Notes under the pieces: model-generated
What the model saw: the letters and a program-made list of their open reading frames with translations, nothing else
Database searches by the model: none
Told to the model about the DNA's origin: nothing
Assembly: GCF_003477705.1 (NCBI RefSeq)
Contig: NZ_QUDV01000008.1
Location: 91,790 to 155,789 of the forward strand
Origin: Dorea sp. AF36-15AT
GTDB lineage: Bacteria; Bacillota; Clostridia; Lachnospirales; Lachnospiraceae
DNA: 64,000 nucleotides
Direction of reading: 5' to 3'
Program-made: the position numbers and the translations under genes
Shown: positions 52,358 to 62,912 of the stretch, piece by piece
Numbering within the stretch: position 1 is the first letter of the stretch
Layout of the letters: each line of letters starts with the position of its first letter

Positions 52358-54853
52358 ATGGAAGACAATATTTTTGATAAGGTTCATGAGGTGGACCTGA
52401 AAAAAACAATGGAGACTTCTTATATCGACTATGCTATGAGTGTTATTGCTTCTCGTGCACTGCCGGATGTAAGAGATGGATTGAAGCCGGTTCAGCGAAG
52501 AATTCTGTATTCAATGATCGAGTTGAATAACGGGCCCGACAAACCGCACAGAAAGAGTGCACGTATTGTCGGAGATACTATGGGTAAATATCATCCGCAC
52601 GGTGACAGTTCTATTTATGGCGCATTGGTAAATATGGCACAGGAATGGTCTACCAGATATCCATTAGTTGATGGACATGGTAACTTCGGTTCTGTAGACG
52701 GTGACGGTGCAGCTGCTATGCGATATACCGAAGCTCGTCTGAGTAAGATTTCTATGGAACTGACAGCGGATATCAACAAAGATACAGTTGACTTTATGCC
52801 GAACTTTGATGAGACGGAAAAGGAACCGGTTGTTCTTCCGTCAAGATTTCCTAATCTTCTCGTAAATGGTACTTCCGGTATTGCAGTAGGTATGGCAACC
52901 AACATTCCACCGCATAATCTGCGTGAAGTTATCAATGCAGTTGTTAAAATTATCGATGACCAGATTGAGGATAAAGATGAGACAGCAATTGAAGAAATTC
53001 TGAATATTATCAAAGGACCTGATTTTCCGACAGGTGCTATGATCCTTGGTACTCGCGGTATAGAGGAAGCATATCGTACCGGACGTGGTAAGATTCGTGT
53101 GCGTGCAGTGACTAATATCGAGCCGATGGCAAATGGCAAGAACCGTATTGTGGTAACAGAACTTCCATATATGGTTAATAAAGCACGCCTTATTGAGAAG
53201 ATTGCAGAGATGGTAAGAGATAAGAGAATTGATGGAATTACTGATCTGAGCGACCAGTCCAGCCGAGAAGGTATGAGAATCTGTATTGAACTCAGAAGAG
53301 ATGTGAATCCAAATGTTATCTTAAACCAGCTATACAAACATACACAGTTACAGGATACTTATGGCGTGATCATGCTGGCACTGGTCAATAACCAGCCGAA
53401 GGTTATGAATATTCTGGACATGCTGACATATTATCTTCAGCATCAGGAAGAAGTCGTAACCAGAAGAACGAAGTATGAATTAAATAAAGCAGAAGAGCGT
53501 GCTCATATTTTACAGGGATTATTGATTGCACTGGATCATATTGATGAAGTCATTCGTATTATCAGAAGCTCTGCAAATGTGCAGGCTGCCAAGGCAGAAT
53601 TGATCAAACAGTTTAATCTGTCTGATGTACAGGCTCAGGCTATTGTGGATATGCGTCTGCGTGCTCTTACCGGTTTGGAAAGAGAGAAAATCGAGAATGA
53701 GTACAAAGAACTGATGGAGAAGATTAAACATTTAAAAGCAATACTTGCAGATAAAAAGCTTCTTCTTGGTGTAATCAAAGAAGAAATTCTTCTGATCCGT
53801 GACAAATATGGTGATGAGAGAAGAACATCTATAGGATTTGATGAATATGACATTTCCATGGAAGATCTGATTCCAAAAGAGGATGTAGTAATTACTATGA
53901 CAAAAATGGGATATATCAAGAGAATGTCTAATGACACATTCAAAGCACAGAATCGTGGTGGTAAGGGAATCAAAGGAATGCAGACCATTGATGAAGATTA
54001 TGTGGAAGAGTTATTCATGACACATACGCATCATTATATTATGTTCTTTACCAATAAGGGACGTGCATACCGTTTGAAAGCATATGAGATTCCGGAGGCA
54101 TCAAGAACATCCAGAGGAACAGCAATTATCAATCTTCTTCAACTGATGCCGGAAGAAAAAATCAGTGCAGTTATTCCAATTGATGAATATCGTGACGGTG
54201 AGTATATTGTTATGGCTACTGCAAAAGGTCTGGTGAAGAAGACTCCGGTTACGGATTTCTCTAATATCCGTAAAAATGGTCTTGCTGCAATTACACTGCG
54301 GGAAGAGGATGAATTGATTGAAGTTAAGTTTACAGATGGTAATCAGGAAATTATTCTGGCAACTAAATTTGGTCAGTGTATCCGTTTTGCGGAAACAGAT
54401 GTAAGAACCACAGGAAGAACTTCTATGGGTGTACGTGGTATTAACCTGGATGACACAGATGAAGTAATTGGTATGCAGCTTGCAACTCAGGGCAATGAGC
54501 TTTTGATCGTATCTGAAAAGGGTATGGGAAAACGTACACTGATCAGTGACTTTAGTGCACAGAATCGTGGTGGTAAAGGTGTGAAGTGCTACAAGATTAC
54601 AGAAAAGACAGGTAATGTTGTAGGTATTAAGGCAATAAATGAGGATGACGAGATTATGATCATCAACACAGAAGGTATTGTAATCCGTATGTTCTGCGAG
54701 GGTATTTCTATCCTTGGAAGAATCACATCTGGCGTAAAACTCATTAATCTGAAAGATGGAGTGACCGTTGCAAGCATTGCAAAAGTAAGAAAAGAAGAAG
54801 AGATTGAAGAATCTGAAGAACCAACAGAAGAGACTGGAGATTCAGAAGAATAA
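52358..54853 (+). CDS. gyrA: DNA gyrase subunit A
   Basis: 831 residues. Catalytic Tyr (near 123) in [12 protein letters not shown], the quinolone region [16 protein letters not shown], and a C-terminal beta-propeller with QNRGGKG (GyrA box) repeats. Acidic tail. RBS AGGAGG. Confidence 0.97.
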   Translation: MEDNIFDKVHEVDLKKTMETSYIDYAMSVIASRALPDVRDGLKPVQRRILYSMIELNNGPDKPHRKSARIVGDTMGKYHPHGDSSIYGALVNMAQEWSTRYPLVDGHGNFGSVDGDGAAAMRYTEARLSKISMELTADINKDTVDFMPNFDETEKEPVVLPSRFPNLLVNGTSGIAVGMATNIPPHNLREVINAVVKIIDDQIEDKDETAIEEILNIIKGPDFPTGAMILGTRGIEEAYRTGRGKIRVRAVTNIEPMANGKNRIVVTELPYMVNKARLIEKIAEMVRDKRIDGITDLSDQSSREGMRICIELRRDVNPNVILNQLYKHTQLQDTYGVIMLALVNNQPKVMNILDMLTYYLQHQEEVVTRRTKYELNKAEERAHILQGLLIALDHIDEVIRIIRSSANVQAAKAELIKQFNLSDVQAQAIVDMRLRALTGLEREKIENEYKELMEKIKHLKAILADKKLLLGVIKEEILLIRDKYGDERRTSIGFDEYDISMEDLIPKEDVVITMTKMGYIKRMSNDTFKAQNRGGKGIKGMQTIDEDYVEELFMTHTHHYIMFFTNKGRAYRLKAYEIPEASRTSRGTAIINLLQLMPEEKISAVIPIDEYRDGEYIVMATAKGLVKKTPVTDFSNIRKNGLAAITLREEDELIEVKFTDGNQEIILATKFGQCIRFAETDVRTTGRTSMGVRGINLDDTDEVIGMQLATQGNELLIVSEKGMGKRTLISDFSAQNRGGKGVKCYKITEKTGNVVGIKAINEDDEIMIINTEGIVIRMFCEGISILGRITSGVKLINLKDGVTVASIAKVRKEEEIEESEEPTEETGDSEE

Positions 54854-54879
54854 AAGCTAATAAAATGGCTGTCACTTTG

Positions 54880-54960
54880 ATATGCTCCCTTCTAGGTAGA
54901 CAAGTGAAATAATAAAAACTTGTCACTTAGGAGGGAGCATATTTTATGTCTAAAAGAAAA
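54880..54960 (+). mobile_element. Possible decayed insertion-sequence end after gyrA
   Basis: A long imperfect hairpin (54880-54905 with 54918-54942) is followed by a strong AGGAGG and ATGTCTAAAAGAAAA, which looks like the start of a transposase gene that then stops at once. It may instead be the gyrA terminator. The gap 54,854-55,164 has no other gene. Confidence 0.35.
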
Positions 54961-55164
54961 TTTTTTTGAGTTGCAAATATAGTCTTAAATGGCTGCAGCA
55001 GATATTTCTTTCCGTAGTTGGAAGATTTCCGGGAGTTTTGGAAGATTAAGTCAAAGGAGTTATATTTCATGATAATGAGGAAAAAACGGGGATGATATAT
55101 GAATTGAATTTCCAATTTTTTGGGGGTAATATACATATAAATATTAGTTTGAGGGAGAGATTTT

Positions 55165-57087
55165 GTGCTAAAAGAAAGAGAAGTAAGGTTGATAAAAAAA
55201 TTACTTGAACACAAAAAGCCAATCACAACAGAAAAAATGGCTCTTTTTTTGGGAATAACATCCAGAACTGTTAAATCGGATATTAAATCAATTAATCATG
55301 AATTGTTAACCAAGGGGATACGCATTCAAACAAAGGCCGGAAAAGGAATATGGTTGGAAATACCGCCGGAAAAAGAATATTGGCTGTATAATCTAGCTAT
55401 TAATGAAATACCGGAAACGAATAATTGTAAGAAATATGAGATCGCAGATTTTTTATTGAATTTAAATAGGTATATTTCTATTGAAGAACTTTGTGAGAGT
55501 CTGTACTATAGCAGAAGCGTAATTACTAGAGAGTTGAATATGGTTGAAAGTTTTCTGGACAGATATCATCTGCATTTGTTGCGCAATAATCTAGGACTTT
55601 TTGTAGAAGGAAAGGAACGAGACATACGTATTGCCAAAGTTATTCTGCAGTTAAAGATAAATCATTCAGTAAACGTCAAATCTATTCGTGACAGGAAAGA
55701 ATTTGGAGGAGTAGAAGTTGATGGATTATATGGCATTATATTAAAAACAGAAGAAAAGTTTGAGATTCATTTTGGAGATAATGAATTTGTAAACATATAT
55801 TATTATTTGGCAATAATGATTGAAAGACATAAAAAATATTTGCATCGGCATACAACACTTCCGCAGATAGAGAAGTATCAGGATAATGCCTATCAATTCA
55901 GTGAAAGTGTGATTCGAGAAGTAAGCATGAAATTTGACCTGGAATATACTATGGAAGAGATACTATACTTATATTGGTTTGTTTCCGGCTTAGCTGTGAA
56001 TGTTTTCCAAAAGCAGAGAAAAAGTCTGGAGACTGAAGCGATTCGAGAAGTGTTGCTTCGCATACTGAGAGGAATTGATGAGAATTATGATACAGGATTC
56101 TTAGAAAATGAAATGCTTGTAAATAATTTGTATGAGCATCTTCTTTTGGTTATTACCCGGTTGGAACATCATATGTTTGTAGAAAATCCATTATTGACGG
56201 AGATGAAAACGCATTTTTCTTTCGCTTTTGAAATTAGTCTGTTAATAGCGAGAGAGTTGGAAAAAAACCTTGGTATCAGTTTGCCAGATAATGAAATTGC
56301 CTTTTTTACTATGCATATTATGGTGGCTATCGAGAGAAAAGAAACACAACATTATTTTAATGTAGCAGTTATATGCACGGCAGGACGAGGAATTAGCGAA
56401 TACTTGAAAATACGGATCCAGATTTTATTTCCTAGCATTAATATTGTCTGTGTACTAACCAATACGCGCTTTGTTAATAAGGAAATATTAAATGGCGTGG
56501 ATTTTATTATATCCACAGCGGTATTAGATAGCCCGTCGGCTCCGATTATATATGTTGATCCAGTTTTAAAGGATAAAGATATTGAGCACATCCGGCGGCA
56601 GTGCGAAAAATTTAAGGTTAACGAAAGATATAAAATGAGAAAGTTATGTAATTTTTTTCATGAAAAAATATCATTTTTTCAGATGGAAGCAAGGGATAAA
56701 GAAGAAGTTTTCAAGCAAATGTGCGATGCGATGATTAAGGAAGAGTATAGTACAGAAAACATATATCAGTCACTTTTAAAAAGGGAACAAGTAAGTGGTA
56801 CAGCACTTGGAAATTTGATTGCAATACCACATCCGTTTCAGGAGGAAATACGGAAAACGGGAATTGGAGTAGCGGTGCTCGATAGACCTGTAAAATGGGA
56901 TGGTGAGAAGGTCCAAATTGTATTTCTGTTATGTATCAGCAGCAGGGATACAAAGGAACTTAGAATTATCATGGAAGATATTTTGAGTATAACACAGGAA
57001 CCGGAAATAATAAAACGGATCCTGCAGGTGAAATCTTTGGGAGAATTAGTGAAAATATTGTTTGAATACGAGAAGAATAAAGAATGA
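55165..57087 (+). CDS. BglG-family / PRD transcription regulator with PTS domains
   Basis: 640 residues. Two N-terminal HTH domains (about 1-60 and 90-130), two PRD domains with conserved His (about 190-390), an EIIB-like domain with Cys404 (VICTAGRG) and an EIIA domain with His556 (AIPHPF). Such proteins switch on a sugar operon according to phosphorylation by HPr and the PTS. GTG start with GAGGGAGAG. It precedes the PTS genes it probably controls. Confidence 0.85.
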   Translation: MLKEREVRLIKKLLEHKKPITTEKMALFLGITSRTVKSDIKSINHELLTKGIRIQTKAGKGIWLEIPPEKEYWLYNLAINEIPETNNCKKYEIADFLLNLNRYISIEELCESLYYSRSVITRELNMVESFLDRYHLHLLRNNLGLFVEGKERDIRIAKVILQLKINHSVNVKSIRDRKEFGGVEVDGLYGIILKTEEKFEIHFGDNEFVNIYYYLAIMIERHKKYLHRHTTLPQIEKYQDNAYQFSESVIREVSMKFDLEYTMEEILYLYWFVSGLAVNVFQKQRKSLETEAIREVLLRILRGIDENYDTGFLENEMLVNNLYEHLLLVITRLEHHMFVENPLLTEMKTHFSFAFEISLLIARELEKNLGISLPDNEIAFFTMHIMVAIERKETQHYFNVAVICTAGRGISEYLKIRIQILFPSINIVCVLTNTRFVNKEILNGVDFIISTAVLDSPSAPIIYVDPVLKDKDIEHIRRQCEKFKVNERYKMRKLCNFFHEKISFFQMEARDKEEVFKQMCDAMIKEEYSTENIYQSLLKREQVSGTALGNLIAIPHPFQEEIRKTGIGVAVLDRPVKWDGEKVQIVFLLCISSRDTKELRIIMEDILSITQEPEIIKRILQVKSLGELVKILFEYEKNKE

Positions 57088-57197
57088 AAAGTGAAATTTC
57101 AGAAATAGACAGAAAATAATAACAAATATATACTATAATACAGAAAGGAGAAAGCGAGAATACCAAAGGTGCACCGGAATCTTCGCGTACAAAGAAT

Positions 57198-57902
57198 ATG
57201 AAAAAAGAAATATTACAGAATATGGCATCTTATTTTGATCATAGCATCGTAAAAGCAGATGCAACAAAGAAAGAAATTATACAGTTTTGTGAAGAAGCAA
57301 AGAAATATGGTTTTGCGACTGTTGCAATTGATACGTCTTATGTAGATTTAGTGCGGGAAAATTTGAAAGGAAGTAATGTCAAAATATGCAGCAATTCTGG
57401 ATACCCATTGGGCGCCAATACAACAGATGTAAAAGTATATGAAACAAGACGCTGTGCTGAGATGGGCGTGGATGAATTAGATACGGTAATGAATATAGGG
57501 TATTTTATGGATGGTGATTATGACTATGTAATCGCGGATTTAAAAGCTATAGTGGATGAGTTTAAGAGTCACGGGGAGGACAAAGTCGTAAAAGTAATTA
57601 TTGAGACTGCTATTATTGGAAATGAGAGGATTAAACAGGCTGTAGAATGTGCGGTTGCCGCTGGTGCAGATTTTGTAAAAACATCATCTGGATATGGCGG
57701 AGGCGGAGCAAAGTTAGAGGATGTCATTGCTATGACGAAAGCGGCCGATGGAAGAATTCAGGTTAAAGCATCTGGCGGGATCCGTACACTGGAAGATGCA
57801 TACAAATATATTGATGCTGGAGCAGTAAGGCTGGGAGGCACTGGAGGAGTCAGGATTACCGAAGCCGCCAATACAGAATTGGAAAGGAATTATAGCGTAT
57901 AA
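57198..57902 (+). CDS. deoC: Deoxyribose-phosphate aldolase family
   Basis: 234 residues, TIM barrel with Schiff-base Lys161 in DFVKTSSGYG and a second Lys in IQVKASGGIRT. It is placed between the regulator and PTS genes, so its real substrate may be the phosphorylated sugar imported by this system rather than deoxyribose-5-phosphate. The ribosome site is weak at this start. Confidence 0.82.
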   Translation: MKKEILQNMASYFDHSIVKADATKKEIIQFCEEAKKYGFATVAIDTSYVDLVRENLKGSNVKICSNSGYPLGANTTDVKVYETRRCAEMGVDELDTVMNIGYFMDGDYDYVIADLKAIVDEFKSHGEDKVVKVIIETAIIGNERIKQAVECAVAAGADFVKTSSGYGGGGAKLEDVIAMTKAADGRIQVKASGGIRTLEDAYKYIDAGAVRLGGTGGVRITEAANTELERNYSV

Positions 57903-57907
57903 GGAAA

Positions 57908-58390
57908 ATGGAAATAAAGATATCCTCAATTATAAAAGAAGAATTATTTCATGTTGATGTTGACCCATTTAGAGATAAAGAAGAATTATTTGATACCTGT
58001 GCTAGATGGCTTGCAGAAGAAAATGTCGTAAAGGATATACAGCAGTTAAAAGAAGCGTTATATCATCGGGAGAGCATAGGTTCTACCTATTTGGGAAACT
58101 ATATCGCGCTTCCTCATGCAAAGGGAGTGAGTGTAGAATACTCATCGGTGTTGTTTTGCCGGACAAAAAGTCCATTTATGTACCAGTCAAATGATGAAGA
58201 AGGAGAAGTTAAGTATATATTTATGCTGATTATCCCAGAAAACGAAACGAATGATGGATACATACATATGCTGGCAAGTATAGCAAAACTTTTAGCAATG
58301 GATGAATTTACAAGTAAGTTGGATGGCTTCAAAAATGCAGAGGATTTTATAAATTGCGCATTGGAAGTAAGGGAAGGAGAAGATCTATGA
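57908..58390 (+). CDS. PTS EIIA component, fructose family
   Basis: 160 residues with the phosphorylated His70 in YIALPHAKG and GSTYLGN before it. Stop overlaps the EIIB start (ATGA). Takes phosphate from HPr. Confidence 0.85.
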   Translation: MEIKISSIIKEELFHVDVDPFRDKEELFDTCARWLAEENVVKDIQQLKEALYHRESIGSTYLGNYIALPHAKGVSVEYSSVLFCRTKSPFMYQSNDEEGEVKYIFMLIIPENETNDGYIHMLASIAKLLAMDEFTSKLDGFKNAEDFINCALEVREGEDL

Positions 58391-58686
58391 AAGTAGTAGC
58401 AGTTACTTCGTGTGCGACGGGGATTGCGCATACATATATGGCCGCAGAGGCAATTAAAAGAGTATGCAAACAGAAAAAATATATGTGTAAAGTCGAAACG
58501 CAGGGCGCTCTGGGAGTTGAAAATAAACTTCATGCAGAAGAAATAAGCGAAGCGGATCTTATTGTGATTGCATGCGATGTTCAGCTTAGAAATGAGGAGC
58601 GTTTTGCAGCCTGGAAAGATAAGCTCATAAAGGTCGGACCGCATGATGTTGTTAGGAATCCGGAAATAATATTCCAGAAGGGGTAG
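58387..58686 (+). CDS. PTS EIIB component, fructose family
   Basis: 99 residues. Phospho-Cys9 in VTSCATGIAHTYMAAEAI, the signature of fructose-type EIIB. The start at 58,387 follows GGAAGGAG. Confidence 0.88.
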   Translation: MKVVAVTSCATGIAHTYMAAEAIKRVCKQKKYMCKVETQGALGVENKLHAEEISEADLIVIACDVQLRNEERFAAWKDKLIKVGPHDVVRNPEIIFQKG

Positions 58687-58697
58687 AGGGAAAAAGG

Positions 58698-59741
58698 ATG
58701 AAAAAGTATTTAAATGAAATACAGAGCGCTTTGATGACAGGTGTCTCTTATATGCTTCCATTCGTGCTGTCAGGAGGAATTCTCATTGGATTATCTTATA
58801 TTATCGGAGGAGTAGACGTAGGTTCTCTGGATTCTTATTCCACAATAGCAAACGGAATATGGAATGTTGGACAAATGGCCTTTGGATTAATGTGTCCTGC
58901 ATTGGGAGCATATATAGCTTTTGCGTTAGGAGACAGAGGGGCGATTGCCGCAGGTTTAGTTGGCGGATTATATGCCCGTGAGATGGGAGCCGGATTTTTA
59001 GGAGCTATGATTGCCGGCCTTATTGCGGGATATTTAGTGAGAATGTTAAAAAATCTTCCGGTTCCAGGTGCGATCAGAGGTGCTCTTGCAACGGTTATTG
59101 TGCCGGTTATCAGTGTTTTGTGTGTTGGCTTTATTATGGTATATATTTTTGGAAATCCATTGGCTGCGTTGTCAGAGTGGTTGACCCAATGGCTGGAAAG
59201 TATAAGCACAGGAAGCGCTATATTGATTGGGCTGGTTACAGGAGCCATGTATGCGTTTGACTTAGGAGGTCCTGTTAATAAGGCGGCATATGCCTTTGGG
59301 CTGGCGTGTCTGGAGGCTGGAAACTGGGTGCCCATCTGCGCTTCGGCAGTTGCTTGTATTGCGCCGCAGTTTTCTGTACTTTTGGCAATGCTGATATGCC
59401 GAAAACATTTTTCAGAAGAGGAATTGCTTAATATTCCTGGTTTAATAGTTGGAACACTATTTGAAATTACTGAGTTTGCGATTCCTTTTGCGGCGAAAGA
59501 TCTTAGAGTAATTCCGTGTTTTATGCTGGGGTCTGGAATTGGAAGTGCACTTATTTATGTGACAGGAGTGTCAACAGCAGCACCGGGAGGTGGCTTGTTT
59601 GTTTATACACCTTTATGCAGCAATCCGTTTTTGTTTTTACTATTCTTGTTAATTGCCGCATTAATTTCGGCAGTCGGAATTTTATTTCTCCGAAGAAATT
59701 ACGAAAAAAAAGAAAGCGCGGATATAACAGCTGAAGCATAG
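58698..59741 (+). CDS. PTS EIIC component, fructose family
   Basis: 347 residues, eight to ten hydrophobic helices, with GVSYMLPFVLSGGILIGL and the substrate-loop block FDLGGPVNKAAYAFG typical of fructose-type EIIC. It imports and phosphorylates an unknown sugar with the two previous genes. Confidence 0.88.
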   Translation: MKKYLNEIQSALMTGVSYMLPFVLSGGILIGLSYIIGGVDVGSLDSYSTIANGIWNVGQMAFGLMCPALGAYIAFALGDRGAIAAGLVGGLYAREMGAGFLGAMIAGLIAGYLVRMLKNLPVPGAIRGALATVIVPVISVLCVGFIMVYIFGNPLAALSEWLTQWLESISTGSAILIGLVTGAMYAFDLGGPVNKAAYAFGLACLEAGNWVPICASAVACIAPQFSVLLAMLICRKHFSEEELLNIPGLIVGTLFEITEFAIPFAAKDLRVIPCFMLGSGIGSALIYVTGVSTAAPGGGLFVYTPLCSNPFLFLLFLLIAALISAVGILFLRRNYEKKESADITAEA

Positions 59742-59765
59742 ACGGATGCTTTGGAGGATAATAGA

Positions 59766-60740
59766 ATGGAAAAAAAATATAACTGGGGGATTGTAGGGAC
59801 AGGATTGATTGCCCATGAAATGGGAAATGTATTGACAAAGAGTGGGCGGAAGGTGTATGCAGTTTGTCACATAAAAAGAGACAAAGCAGAAGCATATGGT
59901 AATGAATACCAAGTTGGCAAGGTGTTTTATAATATAGATGAGATGCTGAAAGATGAGAAATTGGATATTGTCTATATTGCAGTTCCGCATAACCTTCATT
60001 ATGAAATGATCATAAAGGCATTGAAAGCAGGAAAACATGTTTTATGCGAAAAGGTCATTACAGTTAATAATATCCAGCTAGAAGAAGCGGTACAAATTGC
60101 AAACGAAAGAAAACTTGTTCTAATGGAGGGGATGACGATTTACCATATGCCACTATTTAAAGAAGTTAAAAAGCGGATTGATAGCGGGATTATTGGAAGA
60201 GTAAAGTTAGTACAGGTAAATTTCGGAAGCTGCAAAGAATATGATGTGACGAATAGGTTTTTTGCAAAAGAGTTGGCTGGAGGTGCACTCCTGGATATTG
60301 GAGTATATGCTGTGTCTTTTGCGCGATATTTTTTAGATGGCAAGCCAGATAATATCCTGACGACCGCTCAGTATTTTGAAACCGGTGTGGATGAAGAGTC
60401 AGGAATTATAATGCAGAATGAACAGGGGCAAATGGTAGTTACAGCGTTGACAATGCGGGCAAAGCAACCGAAAAGAGGCGTGGTCGCAGGTGAAAAAGGA
60501 TATATTGAAATAGACAATTATCCTCGTGCAGATAAGGCTGTAATCACTTATACCAGAGATGGAAGCCATGAAGTGATATCTATGGGAGAGACTGGAAACG
60601 CTTTGTTATATGAAATTGAAGACATGGAAAAAAGTATAATGTGTGATAAAGATAATACGTATCTTAATTACAGCAGGGATGTAACTTCTCTTTTGACGGA
60701 AATTCGACAACAGTGGGGATTTCAATATCCATTTGAGTAA
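59766..60740 (+). CDS. Gfo/Idh/MocA-family oxidoreductase
   Basis: 324 residues. Rossmann start WGIVGTGLIAHEM and conserved AGKHVLCEKVI with the catalytic Lys. Family members oxidise sugars or sugar alcohols with NAD(P). As last gene of the PTS operon it probably processes the imported sugar. The start at 59,766 follows GGAGG. Confidence 0.85.
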   Translation: MEKKYNWGIVGTGLIAHEMGNVLTKSGRKVYAVCHIKRDKAEAYGNEYQVGKVFYNIDEMLKDEKLDIVYIAVPHNLHYEMIIKALKAGKHVLCEKVITVNNIQLEEAVQIANERKLVLMEGMTIYHMPLFKEVKKRIDSGIIGRVKLVQVNFGSCKEYDVTNRFFAKELAGGALLDIGVYAVSFARYFLDGKPDNILTTAQYFETGVDEESGIIMQNEQGQMVVTALTMRAKQPKRGVVAGEKGYIEIDNYPRADKAVITYTRDGSHEVISMGETGNALLYEIEDMEKSIMCDKDNTYLNYSRDVTSLLTEIRQQWGFQYPFE

Positions 60741-60744
60741 AAGC

Positions 60745-60835
60745 CTTGTTGTCGAGAAAATGTACGAAAAGGGAGTTGCCGCTTACGATTCTGAACTGCT
60801 ACCCGTCAAGTAGACAATTAAAAAAATATAAAATT
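60745..60835 (+). mobile_element. Possible decayed transposase end
   Basis: After the dehydrogenase stop a short frame reads EKMYEKGVAAYDSELLPVK then stop, followed by GTAGACAATTAAAA, which partly resembles the GTAGACAAGTGAAA near 54,900. It could be the other end of an insertion sequence. Weak evidence. Confidence 0.25.
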
Positions 60836-60838
60836 TTC

Positions 60839-60871
60839 CTGCCAGTAGAAATTTATCTGCTGGCAGTTTTT
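60839..60871 (+). terminator. Terminator of the PTS cassette
   Basis: CTGCCAGTAGA/TCTGCTGGCAG stem followed by TTTTTATG. Confidence 0.75.
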
Positions 60872-60884
60872 ATGCAACTTGAAA

Positions 60885-61346
60885 TTATGAATCAGCCTTA
60901 TCTTTTTCCAATTCACGAATAATGATGTCAGCTACTTTTTCAACAGTGAAAGATACCATCTCCATACAGTGATTCTTTCTCTCCTGAGAATGTTTTTCCA
61001 TACCTTTAGTCAGTACGCGGCAGCATGTAGCACCAAATTCATTTTTAAATGCATCGTGGAATTCTGCTGTCAGATCAAAACATCTCTTAACCTTAGGATC
61101 GCCTGGAGTCTTACGTCCGAAGAAATATCCGATCATCATAGTTCCACCGGCTGCAGCACCGCAGAGACATCCTGGTCCACCAAGTCCCCATGGAAAACCT
61201 GAACTCATAGCAATTGCATCGTCGGAAATGTCTACCTGAAAATGCTTGCGAAGTGAAAAGATAACGGATTCCGAACAGGCAAAACCATTGCAGAAGATCT
61301 CGAGTGCGTCTGCTTTTAATTGCTTCATATTGATATCTGTTGTCAT
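60885..61346 (-). CDS. C_GCAxxG_C_C family protein
   Basis: 153 residues with FACSESV, GLGGPGCLCGAAAGGTMMIG and CC plus a late Cys, the conserved Cys pattern of this putative redox-active family. Start at 61,346 follows AAGGAGG. Function unknown, possibly metal or Fe-S linked. Confidence 0.82.
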   Translation of the reverse strand: MTTDINMKQLKADALEIFCNGFACSESVIFSLRKHFQVDISDDAIAMSSGFPWGLGGPGCLCGAAAGGTMMIGYFFGRKTPGDPKVKRCFDLTAEFHDAFKNEFGATCCRVLTKGMEKHSQERKNHCMEMVSFTVEKVADIIIRELEKDKADS

Positions 61347-61504
61347 AAAAATACCTCCTTCTTTACATTCACGATAAAAATATATGAATAGTATAATATT
61401 TATCAATAAAAAGCGCAATTAAATGGACAGAGATTCATCCATGCATTAAAATAAGAAAGATGAAATGAATTATGGAATGAATTCAAATGATAAGGAGGAG
61501 TATT

Positions 61505-62347
61505 ATGCGCAATGTTCATGTAAGTGAAATTACGAGAAATATAAAAGAAATGTGTATAGAAGCCAATCATTTTCTTTCAGAAGATATGTCAGCGGCAATG
61601 AAAAATGCTGTTCAGACAGAAGAGTCGCCCCTTGGAAAGCAGATTTTGAATCAACTTCAGGAGAATCTTCAGATTGCCGGAGAAGATATGATTCCTATCT
61701 GCCAGGATACAGGTATGGCAGTTGTATTTCTTGAAATCGGACAGGATGTACATCTGGAAGGCGGATCGGTGGAAGATGCTGTCAATGAAGGTGTTCGTCA
61801 GGGATATGTAGAAGGCTATCTCCGTAAATCGGTAGTAAAAGATCCGATCATTCGTGAAAATACGAAAGATAATACACCGGCAGTTATCCATTATTCTATC
61901 GCACCGGGAGAAAAAGTACGCATAAAAGTAGCACCAAAAGGATTCGGAAGTGAAAATATGAGTCGTGTATTTATGCTGAAGCCGGCAGATGGTATCGAAG
62001 GAGTGAAGAATGCAGTACTGACAGCAGTAAAAGATGCAGGACCAAATGCCTGTCCGCCACTTGTAGTTGGAGTAGGTGTCGGTGGTACATTTGAAAAATG
62101 TGCATTAATGGCAAAAGAAGCACTTACGAGAGAAGTAGGAACACATTCAGAGATTGAATGGGTAAAAGATTTGGAAGAAGAAATTCTTCAGAAGATTAAT
62201 AATCTTGGTATCGGACCTGGAGGACTTGGTGGCACAACAACGGCTCTGGCAGTCAATGTGAATACCTATCCAACTCATATTGCAGGACTTCCGGTAGCAA
62301 TTAATATCTGTTGTCATGTAAACAGACATATCATCAGGGAGGTGTAG
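61505..62347 (+). CDS. Fumarate hydratase class I, alpha subunit
   Basis: 280 residues. ICQDTGMAVVF (Fe-S Cys), NACPPLVVGVGVGGTFEKCA and GPGGLGGTTTALAV mark the N-terminal half of class I fumarase/tartrate dehydratase. Start at 61,505 follows AGGAGG. The partner lies two bases downstream. Confidence 0.9.
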   Translation: MRNVHVSEITRNIKEMCIEANHFLSEDMSAAMKNAVQTEESPLGKQILNQLQENLQIAGEDMIPICQDTGMAVVFLEIGQDVHLEGGSVEDAVNEGVRQGYVEGYLRKSVVKDPIIRENTKDNTPAVIHYSIAPGEKVRIKVAPKGFGSENMSRVFMLKPADGIEGVKNAVLTAVKDAGPNACPPLVVGVGVGGTFEKCALMAKEALTREVGTHSEIEWVKDLEEEILQKINNLGIGPGGLGGTTTALAVNVNTYPTHIAGLPVAINICCHVNRHIIREV

Positions 62348-62349
62348 TT

Positions 62350-62901
62350 ATGAACAAAATAATTCAGGCGCCGATCAGAAAGGAAGAAATCAAGAATCTG
62401 AAAGCAGGAGATTACGTATATATCAATGGTATAATCTATACTGCACGTGATGCTGCACACAAGAGAATGGATGATACTCTCACAAGAGGAGAAAAACTGC
62501 CATTAGATATTAAAAATCAGATGATCTATTATATGGGTCCATCACCAGCAAGAGAAGGTAGAATTATTGGATCAGCAGGGCCTACTACAGCCAGTCGTAT
62601 GGATAAATATGCACCTAGGTTACTGGATCTGGGACTTGGGGCAATGATAGGAAAAGGCAAAAGGAGCAAAGAAGTTCTGGATGCAATTGTAAGAAATGGA
62701 AGTATATATTTTGCAGCGGTAGGCGGGGCAGGAGCGCTTCTTTCTAAGTGTATTCAAAAATCAGAAGTAATCGCATATGATGATCTTGGAACAGAAGCTA
62801 TCAGAAAGCTGGAAGTAAAAGACTTTCCTGTAATCGTAGTTGTAGATGCAGAAGGTAATAATCTGTATGAGACAGCTATTGAAGAATATAAGAGAGGTTA
62901 A
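62350..62901 (+). CDS. Fumarate hydratase class I, beta subunit
   Basis: 183 residues. GDYVYINGIIYTARDAAHKRM, YYMGPSPAREGRIIGSAGPTTASRMD are typical of the C-terminal half. Together the two subunits interconvert fumarate and malate with a [4Fe-4S] cluster. Confidence 0.9.
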   Translation: MNKIIQAPIRKEEIKNLKAGDYVYINGIIYTARDAAHKRMDDTLTRGEKLPLDIKNQMIYYMGPSPAREGRIIGSAGPTTASRMDKYAPRLLDLGLGAMIGKGKRSKEVLDAIVRNGSIYFAAVGGAGALLSKCIQKSEVIAYDDLGTEAIRKLEVKDFPVIVVVDAEGNNLYETAIEEYKRG

Positions 62902-62912
62902 TAAAGTAAAAT

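Noticed and set aside
59596..59838. Frames opposite the end of the EIIC gene and the dehydrogenase start
   Set aside because: They lie within strongly supported genes and have no start signals.
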